Program-made: the position numbers and the translations under genes
Notes under the pieces: model-generated
The model's input: the letters and a program-made list of their open reading frames with translations, nothing else
Database searches by the model: none
Told to the model about the DNA's origin: nothing
Part shown: piece after piece, positions 17,740 through 26,726 of the stretch
Layout: each line of letters begins with the position of its first letter
How positions within the stretch are numbered: position 1 is the stretch's first letter
NCBI RefSeq assembly: GCF_007748115.1
Contig: NZ_CP036289.1
Span: forward strand, 6,432,183 to 6,496,182
Direction of reading: 5' to 3'
DNA length: 64,000 bases
DNA from: Bremerella volcania
Lineage (GTDB): Bacteria > Planctomycetota > Planctomycetia > Pirellulales > Pirellulaceae

Positions 17740-18567
17740 ATGACGATGCACCGGTCTCTGTCCCTTTCGTTGTTGTTGGTTCTGACATGTGTGGTGGCTC
17801 TTCGGGCGGAAGATAAGCAAACGACTGAACCCAAAGGGGAATGGATTCAGCTCTTCAACGGGAAGGACCTTACCGGCTGGATTCCCAAAATCCGCTATCA
17901 CGAAGCTGGCGAAAACCCTGGCGACACGTTTCGCGTGGAAGATGGTCTACTGACGGTTTCGTATGCCGACGGTTACGAAGACGGCTTCAACGAAACGTTT
18001 GGCCACCTGTTTTATGAGAAGCCCTTCAGCAACTATCGTCTGCGCGTCGAATACCGCTTCATCGGCGACCAGTGCAAAGATGGTCCAGGCTGGGCCTTCC
18101 GCAACAGTGGCGTGATGATTCATGGCGAATCGCCCCAGGACATGGGCAAGGATCAGAACTTCCCGGCTTCCATCGAAGTGCAGCTTTTAGGCGGCAAGGA
18201 AACCGGCAGTCGTACGACCGCCAACTTGTGCACCCCAGGCACCCACGTCGAAATGGATGGCAAGCTGTTCAAGCCGCACTGCACGAGCAGTACGTCGGAA
18301 ACGTACCGTGGCGACCAGTGGGTTACTTGCGAGATCGAAGTGCACGGCAACGGCACGATCAAGCACATCATGGATGGCAAAGTCGTCCTGGAATACGAAA
18401 AGTCGCAGCTCGACCCAGGCAATGGTTCCATCTCGGAACCCGATCACACGAAGATGCTGATCGAAAAGAATGGCGGCGTCATGCTGTCCGGTGGCACGAT
18501 CTCGCTGCAATCGGAAAGCCACCCTGTTCAGTTCCGCAAAGTGGAAATCATGTTGCTGGACGAGTAG
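17740..18567 (+). CDS. Secreted DUF1080 (3-keto-disaccharide hydrolase family) protein
   Basis: Family members have a laminarinase-like fold and some cleave 3-keto-glycosides. Signal peptide: MTMHRSLSLSLLLVLTCVVALRA, about 23 residues. The domain covers nearly all the rest: the opening WIQLFNGKDLTGWIP, RVEDGLLTVSYADG, FSNYRLRVEYRF, NSGVMIHGES and a closing HPVQFRKVEIMLL. Length (275 residues) is normal. Likely acts in periplasm or outside the cell on carbohydrate. It lies 22 bp before the lipid kinase gene, probably on the same transcript. Confidence 0.9.
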   Translation: MTMHRSLSLSLLLVLTCVVALRAEDKQTTEPKGEWIQLFNGKDLTGWIPKIRYHEAGENPGDTFRVEDGLLTVSYADGYEDGFNETFGHLFYEKPFSNYRLRVEYRFIGDQCKDGPGWAFRNSGVMIHGESPQDMGKDQNFPASIEVQLLGGKETGSRTTANLCTPGTHVEMDGKLFKPHCTSSTSETYRGDQWVTCEIEVHGNGTIKHIMDGKVVLEYEKSQLDPGNGSISEPDHTKMLIEKNGGVMLSGGTISLQSESHPVQFRKVEIMLLDE

Positions 18568-18589
18568 TCGCACGGAGCCAAAGGACTGC

Positions 18590-19501
18590 ATGAAAATCTG
18601 TACGCTCTTCAATGGCCGATCGGGCGGAGCCCAAGCGATCGGCCCGCAGGTAAAAAAGCTCGCGGAGCGTGACGGGCTTTGCTGGATCCCGATCGATCAA
18701 CTCTCTGGCGACGCAGCGTTGATCGAGGTCATTCAAGCGGAAAACCCCGACCGGGTCATTCTTGTCGGGGGTGACGGGACGATCTCTCGCTCGCTGAGCG
18801 TCCTTTCTTCTCCCAGCGATCTGCAGTTCGGCATCGTTCCGACCGGTACTGGAAATGACCTGGCTCGGTCGCTTGATATTCCCCTGAATGACGTCGAAGC
18901 AGCCTGGAATCTGGCCGTAAGTGGCGAGGCGAAAGCGATGGACGTTCTCGAAACTTCCATCGGCCAGCCCCAGCTACTGATGAATGCGGTTACGGCCGGC
19001 ATCGGGGGTGTCGTCGCCGAAGAGATTCAAACCGAAACGAAAGAGACCTACGGGGCGCTGGCCTACTGGATGTCGGCATTCTCGGTACTATCCGATCCGC
19101 CTGTCTTTCGCATTCGCTTAACGCTCGATCGGCAGGAAGTGATCGAAGAAGAAGCGTATGCTTTCTGCGTTGCCAACGGTCGCTGCGCCGGTGGGGGCTT
19201 CGTCATCGCCCCCAAGGCCCAGCTGAACGACGGCAAGATCCATGTGACCGTCTTACCGGCACTTTCCACGGCCGAACTCTTCGAATCGGGACTTAACTTC
19301 ATGCTGACCAACGAGGATGCCGAACGAAGAATCGTTACCTACGCTGCGCAGGAAGTGGAATTCGAAGCTTCGCCGGAGGTTCCCTGCAGCCTGGATGGAG
19401 AGAAGGCGACGTTCGCTTCGCTGAAGTTCCGCATCGTGCCGGCAGCCAGAATGGTTGTCGGTGGAATGCATGCGGCGTTCGACGGAAACGCTTCAGCCTA
19501 A
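18590..19501 (+). CDS. Diacylglycerol kinase-like lipid kinase (YegS/BmrU type)
   Basis: Predicted to phosphorylate a lipid such as diacylglycerol or phosphatidylglycerol with ATP. Seen: LFNGRSGG at the N-terminus, the nucleotide-binding VGGDGTISRSL and IVPTGTGNDLARSL motifs, and a C-terminal beta domain with CAGGGFVIAPKAQLNDGKIHV and CSLDGEKA. The ATG at 18590 is favoured by AAAGGA 6 nt upstream; length 303 fits the family. The actual lipid cannot be told. Transcribed with the DUF1080 gene. Confidence 0.9.
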   Translation: MKICTLFNGRSGGAQAIGPQVKKLAERDGLCWIPIDQLSGDAALIEVIQAENPDRVILVGGDGTISRSLSVLSSPSDLQFGIVPTGTGNDLARSLDIPLNDVEAAWNLAVSGEAKAMDVLETSIGQPQLLMNAVTAGIGGVVAEEIQTETKETYGALAYWMSAFSVLSDPPVFRIRLTLDRQEVIEEEAYAFCVANGRCAGGGFVIAPKAQLNDGKIHVTVLPALSTAELFESGLNFMLTNEDAERRIVTYAAQEVEFEASPEVPCSLDGEKATFASLKFRIVPAARMVVGGMHAAFDGNASA

Positions 19502-19559
19502 GATGAACGACCGAAGCACACGTCGGCGTGCCTCGGTCGCGCCGTGAGAATTCACGAGA

Positions 19560-20294
19560 CTACTCTTGGTCGGTCTCCAGCTTGTGCGACAACAGCCACT
19601 CGTACAGCTGCTGGTTGTCGTACGTTTCGGTCCAACTATCGTGGTTGGCTTCCGGGTAGATCGTGAACTTGGGCTCGTTCCCCTTTTCCTTGAGCAGCTT
19701 GACCATGTCTTCGGAGTGCGAGATCTTCACGACCGGGTCCTTCGCGCCATGAAACACCCAGATCGGCAAGTGAGCGATCTTCTCGACCACGCTGACGTCG
19801 GAAGGTCCACAGATCGGAGCGATCGCGGCGACTTCGCCAGACATCGCACCGGCGACTTGCCAGGTACCTCGGCCTCCCATGCTCAGCCCGGTGATGTAAA
19901 CGCGATTCTTATCGACGTTGTGGATCTGCATGATGTGCTTCATCAGTGCCACCACATCTTCGGTCACCCACCACGTTCCCTTGGGGCACTGGGGAGAGAC
20001 GACGATGAAGGGAAACTCCTTTCCCTTTTCGATCAGCTTCGGCGGGCCATGTTTCTTGACCAACGACAAGTCGTCCCCTCGCTCGCCGGCACCATGCAGA
20101 AACAGAACCAGCGGCCACTTCGGCTGCTGTTCGTATCCCTTGGGCAGATAGAGCAGGAAGTTCATTTCCTTCCCGTCGGAAAGCTCGAACGTCTCTTCCG
20201 ATTGGGTCGCCGGCTTTTCCTCGGCGGCTTGCAGGCCAACGGCAAGTGGAAACAAGAGGAACAAGGACAGACAAAATACGCGTGATAGTTTCAT
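19560..20294 (-). CDS. Secreted alpha/beta-hydrolase (esterase / PHB depolymerase-like)
   Basis: Carboxylesterase of the PHB-depolymerase/phospholipase-like type. Signal peptide: MKLSRVFCLSLFLLFPLAVG, ending near QAA. The hydrolase core has LVLFLHGAGERGDD (oxyanion region), nucleophile Ser in ITGLSMGGRGTW, acid Asp in VFHGAKDPVV and His in YPEANHDSW, the full triad. The ATG at 20294 is chosen because it gives the signal peptide; a longer in-frame start at 20582 would bury it. It would act on an ester in the periplasm or outside. Convergent with the lipid kinase gene. Confidence 0.88.
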   Translation of the reverse strand: MKLSRVFCLSLFLLFPLAVGLQAAEEKPATQSEETFELSDGKEMNFLLYLPKGYEQQPKWPLVLFLHGAGERGDDLSLVKKHGPPKLIEKGKEFPFIVVSPQCPKGTWWVTEDVVALMKHIMQIHNVDKNRVYITGLSMGGRGTWQVAGAMSGEVAAIAPICGPSDVSVVEKIAHLPIWVFHGAKDPVVKISHSEDMVKLLKEKGNEPKFTIYPEANHDSWTETYDNQQLYEWLLSHKLETDQE

Positions 20295-20439
20295 GAAAAA
20301 AACCTCGTAAACAGAAGGAGATAGTGCCTCTATTCTAGTTCCTGGCCTGTATCGATTTCTACATGCTGCAGAAAGCTTTGCTCGATTGGTAGCCCCTTGG
20401 TACAACGAAGTGCACTGAGTCTCTCTCCCAGGTAGGAAC

Positions 20440-21171
20440 ATGCCTGACACGTATGCCATTTTGCGTGAAGCCGATTGTCGCGTAGATCTCGACAAAGCTG
20501 CCGAGATCATGGGGCCGTGCCTGGGCTTGGCCAAGGCCGACATGCTCCAAGCCCTGCACGATCGACCGGGCGTATTGGCCAAGATGGTTCCCTACGATGC
20601 CGCCAGAGACATGGCCAAGGCGTTGATTCTGGCAGGCATGCCGTGTCGCGTGGTGCATGACGATCACCTTATCCGGGTGCCGACGCCTCCCCGCGTTGCC
20701 ATTCGAGGGATGGAGTTCACGGAGGAACACCTCGTTTTCCGTTCGGTCGAATGGGAAGGGCGCCTTCGCTGGGACAACATCCGCCTGCTGGACATCGTGC
20801 AAGAGGTGGCGGAAAAAGTGGAGTTCGTCACCATCGAAGAAAGTGATGGAGAAAGCCATTCCCATCGAACCGAACGGAGATCGCGATTTGATGTGAGCGT
20901 GTTTCTCGAAATCGTCTGTTCCGATCCAATCCTGCGAATGCGTATCGATCGGAACCTGTTTCGTTACAAGTCGACCGGCCTGAAGATGCATACCAGCCGC
21001 GAGATGAATTTTCGCGCTCTTTGCATCGCCCTGCATATGCGCAGCCCCGATGCGCTGATCGGTCCTGGCTTCGCCTGGATGTCCAAGGGAAACAACACCC
21101 ATCACCAAAATGGGAACACGCTGAAGAAGTTCGAGAACTTCGCCAGCTGGCTTCTTACGGTGGAGGCCTGA
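20440..21171 (+). CDS. Unknown protein with an N-terminal region resembling the L7/L12 C-terminal fold
   Basis: A 243-residue product without signal peptide. Residues about 20-75 (IMGPCLGLAKADMLQALHDR then DMAKALILAGMPCRVVHDD) follow the helix-helix-strand pattern of ribosomal protein L7/L12 C-terminal domains and of ClpS-like adaptors. The middle reads RGMEFTEEHLVFRS and LRWDNIRLLDIV, and the end KKFENFASWL. AGGTAGGA precedes the ATG. It is 6 bp ahead of two paralogous membrane proteins, so a shared role in that unit is likely. Domain resemblance is by eye only. Confidence 0.65.
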   Translation: MPDTYAILREADCRVDLDKAAEIMGPCLGLAKADMLQALHDRPGVLAKMVPYDAARDMAKALILAGMPCRVVHDDHLIRVPTPPRVAIRGMEFTEEHLVFRSVEWEGRLRWDNIRLLDIVQEVAEKVEFVTIEESDGESHSHRTERRSRFDVSVFLEIVCSDPILRMRIDRNLFRYKSTGLKMHTSREMNFRALCIALHMRSPDALIGPGFAWMSKGNNTHHQNGNTLKKFENFASWLLTVEA

Positions 21172-21177
21172 CCCGAC

Positions 21178-22401
21178 ATGCGCCGCGTGCTGACCTATCT
21201 GGCGATGCTCAAACGACTGCACTGGGCAACCTGGGTGGCCGTGTCCGTCACGCTATTGGCTTTGTTCCTGATCGTCGTCCCAGGCGAATACCAGATCGAG
21301 GGCTCTATTCTTCCGCTGACCGATTGGGAAAAAGAGTGCTACCAGCTTCGACTGGATGCTTCTGCCAAACGCCAGAAGGCGGCTGAGCAAGAGTTGAAGC
21401 CTCCGAGCTTCTACCTCTCGACGCATGTGGCTGCGTACACGCACGGGTGGCCCCGTCCGTTTTTAGTTCGGGCCCTGGTTTACGATTACCGTCGAAGCCC
21501 GAGCAAACCGTGGCTAGGCAAGAAGAGTTCGTTTACATCTTGGGGGGGCTCGCTTTATCACAACGTCTCGTGGAGCAACTACGACAACTGGCCCCTTTCG
21601 GCCGATGGCTGGCTGCTGCGGCCCTGGTCGCTGCTGCTCGATCTGCTGGTGGCACTGGGCATTGTGGCCGGAGTGGGAGGGCTCGTTCAGTGGCGGATCG
21701 AACGTAACGGCGGTCTGCTGCGTTTTCACCTGGCCGACATGCTGGCAGTGATGACTATCATCGGCATCGGCCTGGGAACGTACCTCTACCACGACAATCT
21801 GCGCCGACGGGAATCCTTCGATGGTCGACCGATGGCGGTCCCAGCGTTTACCTCCACCGATGGCTGGACGACGTACGCGCAAAACTACCAGGGACCGATC
21901 TGGCTACGGAAGCTTGTCGGGAATCAGTATTACCTGCCGCTGTTCCATCATGTTGATACCGTATCGATCACCGTCGACGACCGTTGGCGAGAGAACTTCG
22001 CGCGGCTTCGAAGATACCCCTATCTGCGAACGATCCACCCGCGATTCGGCCTACCCGTCGCTGCCATCCCCATTCTCGAAGAGTGTCCGCAACTAGAAGA
22101 GATTTACCTCGGCATGTATGAGCTGGACACACCCCGGCTCATCCCCGGTACCCAAGACAAGGCCCTGCAACCGGAGGACTTTTCCCAGTTGGAAGCGTTG
22201 CATCTGACGAAGGTAACGGTCAGCGGCACCTTCATCCAAAAGCAGCACATCGCTCAACTTGCCGCCTTACCGACAATGCGCCAAATCAAGATCCAATCGA
22301 CCAGCGCGACCGAAGAGCAGATCGAAGAACTTCGCCAGGAGTTTCCCCAAGTCGACTTCCACGAGATACCGGACCTTCAGGTGTTTTCTTCGCCAGGGTA
22401 A
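21178..22401 (+). CDS. Membrane protein with leucine-rich C-terminal segment, paralog A
   Basis: 407 residues. Membrane helices lie near residues 13-35 (ATWVAVSVTLLALFLIVVPG), 145-170 and 185-205. A soluble domain follows, with QNYQGPIWLRKLVGNQYYL and leucine-rich-repeat-like strands (EECPQLEEIYLGMYELDTPR, HLTKVTVSGTFI). GGAGG lies 11 nt before the ATG. It is clearly related to the next gene, both opening LLKRLH/MLKRLH and sharing the GP-WLRKL-G motif. Function unknown; the repeats suggest protein binding. Part of a three-gene unit with the gene at 20440. Confidence 0.75.
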   Translation: MRRVLTYLAMLKRLHWATWVAVSVTLLALFLIVVPGEYQIEGSILPLTDWEKECYQLRLDASAKRQKAAEQELKPPSFYLSTHVAAYTHGWPRPFLVRALVYDYRRSPSKPWLGKKSSFTSWGGSLYHNVSWSNYDNWPLSADGWLLRPWSLLLDLLVALGIVAGVGGLVQWRIERNGGLLRFHLADMLAVMTIIGIGLGTYLYHDNLRRRESFDGRPMAVPAFTSTDGWTTYAQNYQGPIWLRKLVGNQYYLPLFHHVDTVSITVDDRWRENFARLRRYPYLRTIHPRFGLPVAAIPILEECPQLEEIYLGMYELDTPRLIPGTQDKALQPEDFSQLEALHLTKVTVSGTFIQKQHIAQLAALPTMRQIKIQSTSATEEQIEELRQEFPQVDFHEIPDLQVFSSPG

Positions 22402-22410
22402 TTGCTACGC

Positions 22411-23589
22411 ATGAAACATCTTTGGCCGCGACTATCGCTGCTCAAACGTCTGCACCGGGCAACCTGGTGCGCGATGCTGCTGACGGCGACTGCGTTGGTT
22501 TTGATCATGGTGCCGGGAGAGTCGCTGTACCTAAGTTTGGAAAAGCGTCCGCAGCCGTGGTATGACGCATGCATGGAATTGGAGGCCGATACCTACCAAC
22601 AATCCATCGATGCGATGTGCATGTCGGAGGGTTATCCCGAAAATGGAAGCACCATCTGCCCGCCCGACTTGAAGATTATTGAACACGGCTGGCCCAGTCC
22701 TTTCCTGGCTCGAGCGGTTGTCGATGCTGTCCCGTTTCCCACAGGTGAGGAAATCTCGTGGACGAACCTGGAGAACTGGCCCTTTTCAGCCGAGAACTGG
22801 CTCTTTCGTCCTGGGGCGTTCCTGCTCGATTTCGGCATCGCGATCCTTTTAATCGCCTTAGCCGGAGCACTGATCCAGTGGAGAATTCATCGCCGCCAAG
22901 GACTCCTGAAATTCGGTTTGTCGGATCTCCTGATCGGCCTGACGTTTCTTGGTTTGGCCATGGGCTACTACACCTATCATCATCGCATCTCTACGTTGGA
23001 AGATCAGGCAATCGATCCACCCCAGTCGTTTTGGACGACACGATTTGGGCGAAGTTTTTACAGCGGTCGGATGATCACGCGACAGAACTACGAAGGACCG
23101 CAGTGGCTGCGCAAATTGTTGGGTGGCGATCAGTATCTCGAATTGCTGTATCACGATGATTATGCCGAGATTCAGCCCGGTGCCGATTGGCGATCCACCT
23201 TCGAAGCCGTAACCGAGCGTCCCTTTATCGAGGTCGTGGACGTTCGCGAGCAGCTTCCTTTGGAGGCCGTCGAGCAGCTTGCGAAATGCCCTCAGCTAGA
23301 CTCCTTGATTCTGCCTAAGATGGATTCCAAGGCGCCTCAGCGGATTATCGGAACGAACGATCCCGTTTTCCAACCGCAGCATTTGCCGCAACTCAGGAAG
23401 CTTACTCTTCGTACGCTGGTGCTTCGCGGCAATGCGATCGAGCCACACCACGTCGAAACCGCTGCTGCGCTACCCGGCCTGCGGACGATCTACTTGCAGG
23501 GAACGTCCGTCACGGAAGAAGAATTGCAGCCGATACAGCGGCGTCATCCTCAGGTCGAGATGACGATGACAGACTACATCCCTTTCTAG
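22411..23589 (+). CDS. Membrane protein with leucine-rich C-terminal segment, paralog B
   Basis: 392 residues from the ATG at 22411 (a TTG at 22402, right after the previous stop, is the alternative). Layout matches the upstream paralog: first helix in RATWCAMLLTATALVLIMVP, further helices near residues 133-155 and 170-190, QNYEGPQWLRKLLGGDQYL, then leucine-rich strands (LAKCPQLDSLILPKM, LRKLTLRTLVLRGNAI). A strong bidirectional terminator follows. Unknown function; the pair probably arose by tandem duplication. Confidence 0.75.
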   Translation: MKHLWPRLSLLKRLHRATWCAMLLTATALVLIMVPGESLYLSLEKRPQPWYDACMELEADTYQQSIDAMCMSEGYPENGSTICPPDLKIIEHGWPSPFLARAVVDAVPFPTGEEISWTNLENWPFSAENWLFRPGAFLLDFGIAILLIALAGALIQWRIHRRQGLLKFGLSDLLIGLTFLGLAMGYYTYHHRISTLEDQAIDPPQSFWTTRFGRSFYSGRMITRQNYEGPQWLRKLLGGDQYLELLYHDDYAEIQPGADWRSTFEAVTERPFIEVVDVREQLPLEAVEQLAKCPQLDSLILPKMDSKAPQRIIGTNDPVFQPQHLPQLRKLTLRTLVLRGNAIEPHHVETAAALPGLRTIYLQGTSVTEEELQPIQRRHPQVEMTMTDYIPF

Positions 23590-23602
23590 CGTCCCCATAA
23601 AA

Positions 23603-23637
23603 AAAGCGGCCCGAGAGAAACTCTCTCGGGCCGCTTT
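23603..23637. terminator. Bidirectional intrinsic terminator
   Basis: AAAGCGGCCCGAGAG and CTCTCTCGGGCCGCTTT form a near-perfect stem of about 15 bp with a short loop, flanked by A on one side and T on the other. It serves both the plus-strand membrane genes and the minus-strand RRM gene. Confidence 0.92.
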
Positions 23638-23666
23638 ATTGATTTGTGCACGGAAGCTTTTAAAGC

Positions 23667-23984
23667 TTAGCGACCGCCACGGTATCCACCGCGATCGCCG
23701 CCACGGCCACCACCGCCGCCGCCACCTGGACGACCTTCGCGTTCGCGAGCTTCGTTAACAACCAGCTTACGACCATCGACATCGAAACCGTTCAAGGCGT
23801 CGATAGCGGCCGTTGCGTCCTGGTCGTTGTCCATTTCAACGAAACCGAAACCGCGCGAACGGCCCGTTTCACGATCGGAGATGACGCTAACGTAAGCGAC
23901 GGGACCGTACTCACCGAAAAGGTTTTCCAAGTCAGTACCGGTGTAGCTGTAAGGGAGATTCCCTACGTACAATTTCTTCTTCAC
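23667..23984 (-). CDS. Glycine-rich RNA-binding protein with one RRM
   Basis: Single-stranded RNA-binding protein. The RRM occupies residues 1-80, with RNP2 LYVGNLPY and RNP1 RGFGFVEM, followed by a Gly/Arg tail (RPGGGGGGGRGGDRGGYRGGR). The GTG at 23984 gives the usual (V/M)KKKLYVGNL start; an in-frame upstream start at 24014 would add ten residues with no counterpart in the family. Such proteins in bacteria are often cold- or stress-induced chaperones of RNA. It has a gene-free upstream region of over 400 bp and its own terminator. Confidence 0.88.
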   Translation of the reverse strand: MKKKLYVGNLPYSYTGTDLENLFGEYGPVAYVSVISDRETGRSRGFGFVEMDNDQDATAAIDALNGFDVDGRKLVVNEAREREGRPGGGGGGGRGGDRGGYRGGR

Positions 23985-24429
23985 GGATCTAAAACCTACT
24001 AGCAAGAAAGACATAAAATCGGAAGTGACCGATTCGCTCGATCGGGCGTCGCACGTTCGCCCGTGGGCTCAGTGCGTCATTCACATCATCTATGCAGTGG
24101 CGTCGGGCCCACCGCGTCTTTCTGTCGCCAAAATCGTCAACTAGTAGGTGGTTCGAGCGATGCCAATCGGGCATCCGAACAAACGGACGAACTCGGGCAA
24201 GAAGGCCCTATCCGCCATTACGTCTCTCAGAAAACACATCTAACAGGTCGATCATTGCAGGCAGACTGACAGCCATGCTTAGATTCAAGCCTGAATGTAT
24301 CGACCCCCGAGAAGTGGAGTCAATGGGAAAACGTACCGATTGCCCCTGTTTATTCGAAACAGTCAAAAATTCACCCTCACATAACGTTTACCTGTGATTT
24401 GACGGCTCAACCGGTACTTTTCCAGGTCC
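23985..24429. other. Intergenic region upstream of the RRM gene
   Basis: About 445 bp between the RRM start and the 3' end of the ABC permease gene, both minus strand. No gene with a ribosome site was found. It is a candidate long leader for the RRM gene, as seen for cold-shock mRNAs, but no diagnostic element was recognised. Confidence 0.5.
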
Positions 24430-25470
24430 TTAATGCCAGCGGAAGAATCGCAGCGCTACCACGAACGAGACGACTCCCCACAGCACCAAAACAATCGTTT
24501 CATGCGCTAACGAAAACAGCCCCACCCCCTCCAGCATTACGCCCCGCAACGCATCGTTCAATGCGGTCAGCGGCAGCAGCCGAATGGCGGGTTGCAGGAA
24601 CTCCGGGAAGCGCTCGCGGCTGAAGAAGATGCCTGACAAAACCCACATCGGCAGCATCACCAGGTTCATCAGCCCAGAAACGGTCTCCAGCGTCTTGGCC
24701 CGGCAGGCGATCAACAGCCCCAGCCCCGCAAAGCTGACCGCACCTAGCAGAATGAAGAATACTACGGTCAGCAGATTTCCCGCGATCTGCACCCCAAATA
24801 CCAGCCAGGCAAAGACCAACAATAGCAGCACCTCCGGCACCATGAAGATCAAACGGCTGATCATCAGTGATGCCAAAAAGTCGGTCTTGCGCATCGGGGT
24901 GGCCAGGAACCGCTTGAGCAGTTTTCGCAGCCGCATGTCGACCACCACGAAGCCCAGCCCCCACAAACCGCCCCCCATCAGCCCCATGCCCAAGAGGCCC
25001 GGCACCAGAAAGTCGATGTACCGGCCGCCGGGCGCACTAAGCTCGGTCGAGGTCACCTCCGCCGCGTTGACTCGACCGGCAGCCGCTTGCAGGACCAGGT
25101 CGACTTCGTTCCGAGCGAGCTGGCTCTCGGGCCGCGTGGGGACCAATAAGTAGTCGAACTCCTTCGTGCCGCTAGCCGTTACCACCAGGTCGGTTCGCCC
25201 GGTGCGCAGGCGTTCCTTCGCAGCCTCTTCGTCGCTGTCTCCCAGATGAAAGCGCGAATCCTGCCCAAGCGCCGTGCGGGCGACTTCGGCCTGAGAGCCG
25301 ATCACTTCAACGCGAAACGTTTGCTCCGGCTGTTCGCGAAAGGCCACACCCAAGGCCACCGTCATCAGAATCGGAAAACCATACACCCAGAAGACGGCTT
25401 CCGGTTCGCGGTAGAACTCTTTCAGCCGGGCAATAACCAGCTGCGTCAGGGGACGGATCGACCAGGTCAT
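24430..25470 (-). CDS. ABC-2 type transporter permease
   Basis: Membrane subunit of an ABC exporter, partner of the ATPase just upstream. The first helix is in FWVYGFPILMTVALGVAF. A soluble extracytoplasmic loop of about 130 residues follows, then five helices, with the ABC-2 family motif MRKTDFLASLMISRLIFMVP. The ATG at 25470 follows GGAGGAG by 6 nt, and the ATPase stop is one base away, so translation is coupled. An internal alternative (25485) lies inside the ATPase gene. Substrate unknown; drug, lipid or polysaccharide export are all possible. Confidence 0.88.
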   Translation of the reverse strand: MTWSIRPLTQLVIARLKEFYREPEAVFWVYGFPILMTVALGVAFREQPEQTFRVEVIGSQAEVARTALGQDSRFHLGDSDEEAAKERLRTGRTDLVVTASGTKEFDYLLVPTRPESQLARNEVDLVLQAAAGRVNAAEVTSTELSAPGGRYIDFLVPGLLGMGLMGGGLWGLGFVVVDMRLRKLLKRFLATPMRKTDFLASLMISRLIFMVPEVLLLLVFAWLVFGVQIAGNLLTVVFFILLGAVSFAGLGLLIACRAKTLETVSGLMNLVMLPMWVLSGIFFSRERFPEFLQPAIRLLPLTALNDALRGVMLEGVGLFSLAHETIVLVLWGVVSFVVALRFFRWH

Positions 25471-25471
25471 G

Positions 25472-26419
25472 TTATTCTCCTCCATCCCGCAAGTGACGAC
25501 CGGTAAGCGTAACGAAGACATCTTCCAGGCTGGCCTGACGCGTGGTCAGTTGAGCCAGTTCGGCCTGATCGGCACGAAGCTTATCCATGACTGCCGGTAG
25601 CGCGGCGTGGATCTCTTCGACATGCAGCACGATCGTTCCCGCATCGCAGAAGGTCGATTGCACGCCAGGTAGCGACCCGAACGCTTCGTGCGAAAGCTGC
25701 GGGCCCTCCTCCTTCACGCGGAACTCAATCACCTGGTCACCTCCCAGGCGGGTAATCAGGTCGCGCGGCGTGCCCAGGGCAATGACCTTCCCCTGGTCGA
25801 CCACCGCCACGCGATCGCACAGCCGCTCGGCCTCGTCCATGTAATGGGTGGTGAGCATGATCGTGCGGCCACCATCCCGCAGATCCCGCACGACGTCCCA
25901 CAGTTGCCGCCGTGATTGAGGATCGAGCCCGGTCGTCGGTTCGTCGAGAAAGACAAGCAGCGGATCCCCCACCAAAGCACACGCCACCGCAAGCCGCTGT
26001 TTCTGTCCGCCGGAAAGGCTGCTGATCCGGGCATTGGCTTTCTCGTGCAGCGAGACCAGCCCCAACGCTTCGTCCGGCGTGATTCCTTGGTTGTAGAAGC
26101 TTCGGAAGAGGACAATCGTTTCGTGCACCGTTAGCTTATCGCTCAGGCGAGTCTCTTGCAGCGAGATGCCGATCCGCTGGCGAATCTCTTCTTCCTCGCT
26201 TCCACCCCAACTCTTGCCCAACACTTCGACCTGGCCGCTGGTCGGCGTTAGTAGTCCCTCAAGAATTTCGATCGTCGTCGTCTTGCCGGCCCCGTTGGGC
26301 CCTAACAGCCCAAAGCATTCGCCTGGGTGCACTTCCAAGTCAAGCCCGCGCACCGCTTCGACCGGCGGCTTGCCGGGATAAGTCTTCACCAGGTCCTGGC
26401 AGCGTATCGTGGGAGGCAT
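25472..26419 (-). CDS. ABC transporter ATP-binding protein
   Basis: Powers the adjacent ABC-2 permease. Walker A GPNGAGKTTT, Q-loop in SLQETRLSDKL, signature LSGGQKQRLAVA, Walker B LLVFLDEPTTGLD, and the switch histidine in TTHYMDEAE are all present. A C-terminal domain of about 80 residues (VIEFRVKEEGPQLSH...) is as in DrrA/CcmA-type exporters. 315 residues, normal length. Upstream is a gene-free 307 bp that must hold its promoter. Confidence 0.93.
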   Translation of the reverse strand: MPPTIRCQDLVKTYPGKPPVEAVRGLDLEVHPGECFGLLGPNGAGKTTTIEILEGLLTPTSGQVEVLGKSWGGSEEEEIRQRIGISLQETRLSDKLTVHETIVLFRSFYNQGITPDEALGLVSLHEKANARISSLSGGQKQRLAVACALVGDPLLVFLDEPTTGLDPQSRRQLWDVVRDLRDGGRTIMLTTHYMDEAERLCDRVAVVDQGKVIALGTPRDLITRLGGDQVIEFRVKEEGPQLSHEAFGSLPGVQSTFCDAGTIVLHVEEIHAALPAVMDKLRADQAELAQLTTRQASLEDVFVTLTGRHLRDGGE

Positions 26420-26726
26420 CGACCAACCTTGATGATGTGGAGAAAAGGATTTCGAGAAGGCTCCGTTCTACGTGGGAACCCAAGCCAAAGGAAGACGACG
26501 ACAAAATGCCCTCGCGCAAGACACGATAAATGCTTAGAAGTTCGGCTGAAATTGCTCTTTGTCCGGCAATTGATACATCAGATTCCCGAGATAAAAGTTC
26601 TCCAAACCAAAAAATATCTCATGAAAGATTAATTTCTTGGCCTTCCTGTAATTTCAACCTAATCTGGGGGTTTGACATACCTTCTTTCTTGTGTATTTCC
26701 GTTTCTCAAGGACCGAACTCATAACT
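26420..26726. other. Divergent promoter region (ABC exporter / DUF1559)
   Basis: No gene seen. AT-rich toward 26580-26720. It contains a promoter-like pair on the plus strand (26672-26699); the minus-strand promoter for the ABC genes was not identified. Confidence 0.55.
26672..26699 (+). promoter_or_regulatory. Promoter-like element before the first DUF1559 gene
   Basis: TTGACA at 26672-26677 and TATTTC at 26694-26699, 16 bp apart, 28 bp before the ATG. The -35 is perfect, the -10 weak. Confidence 0.4.
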
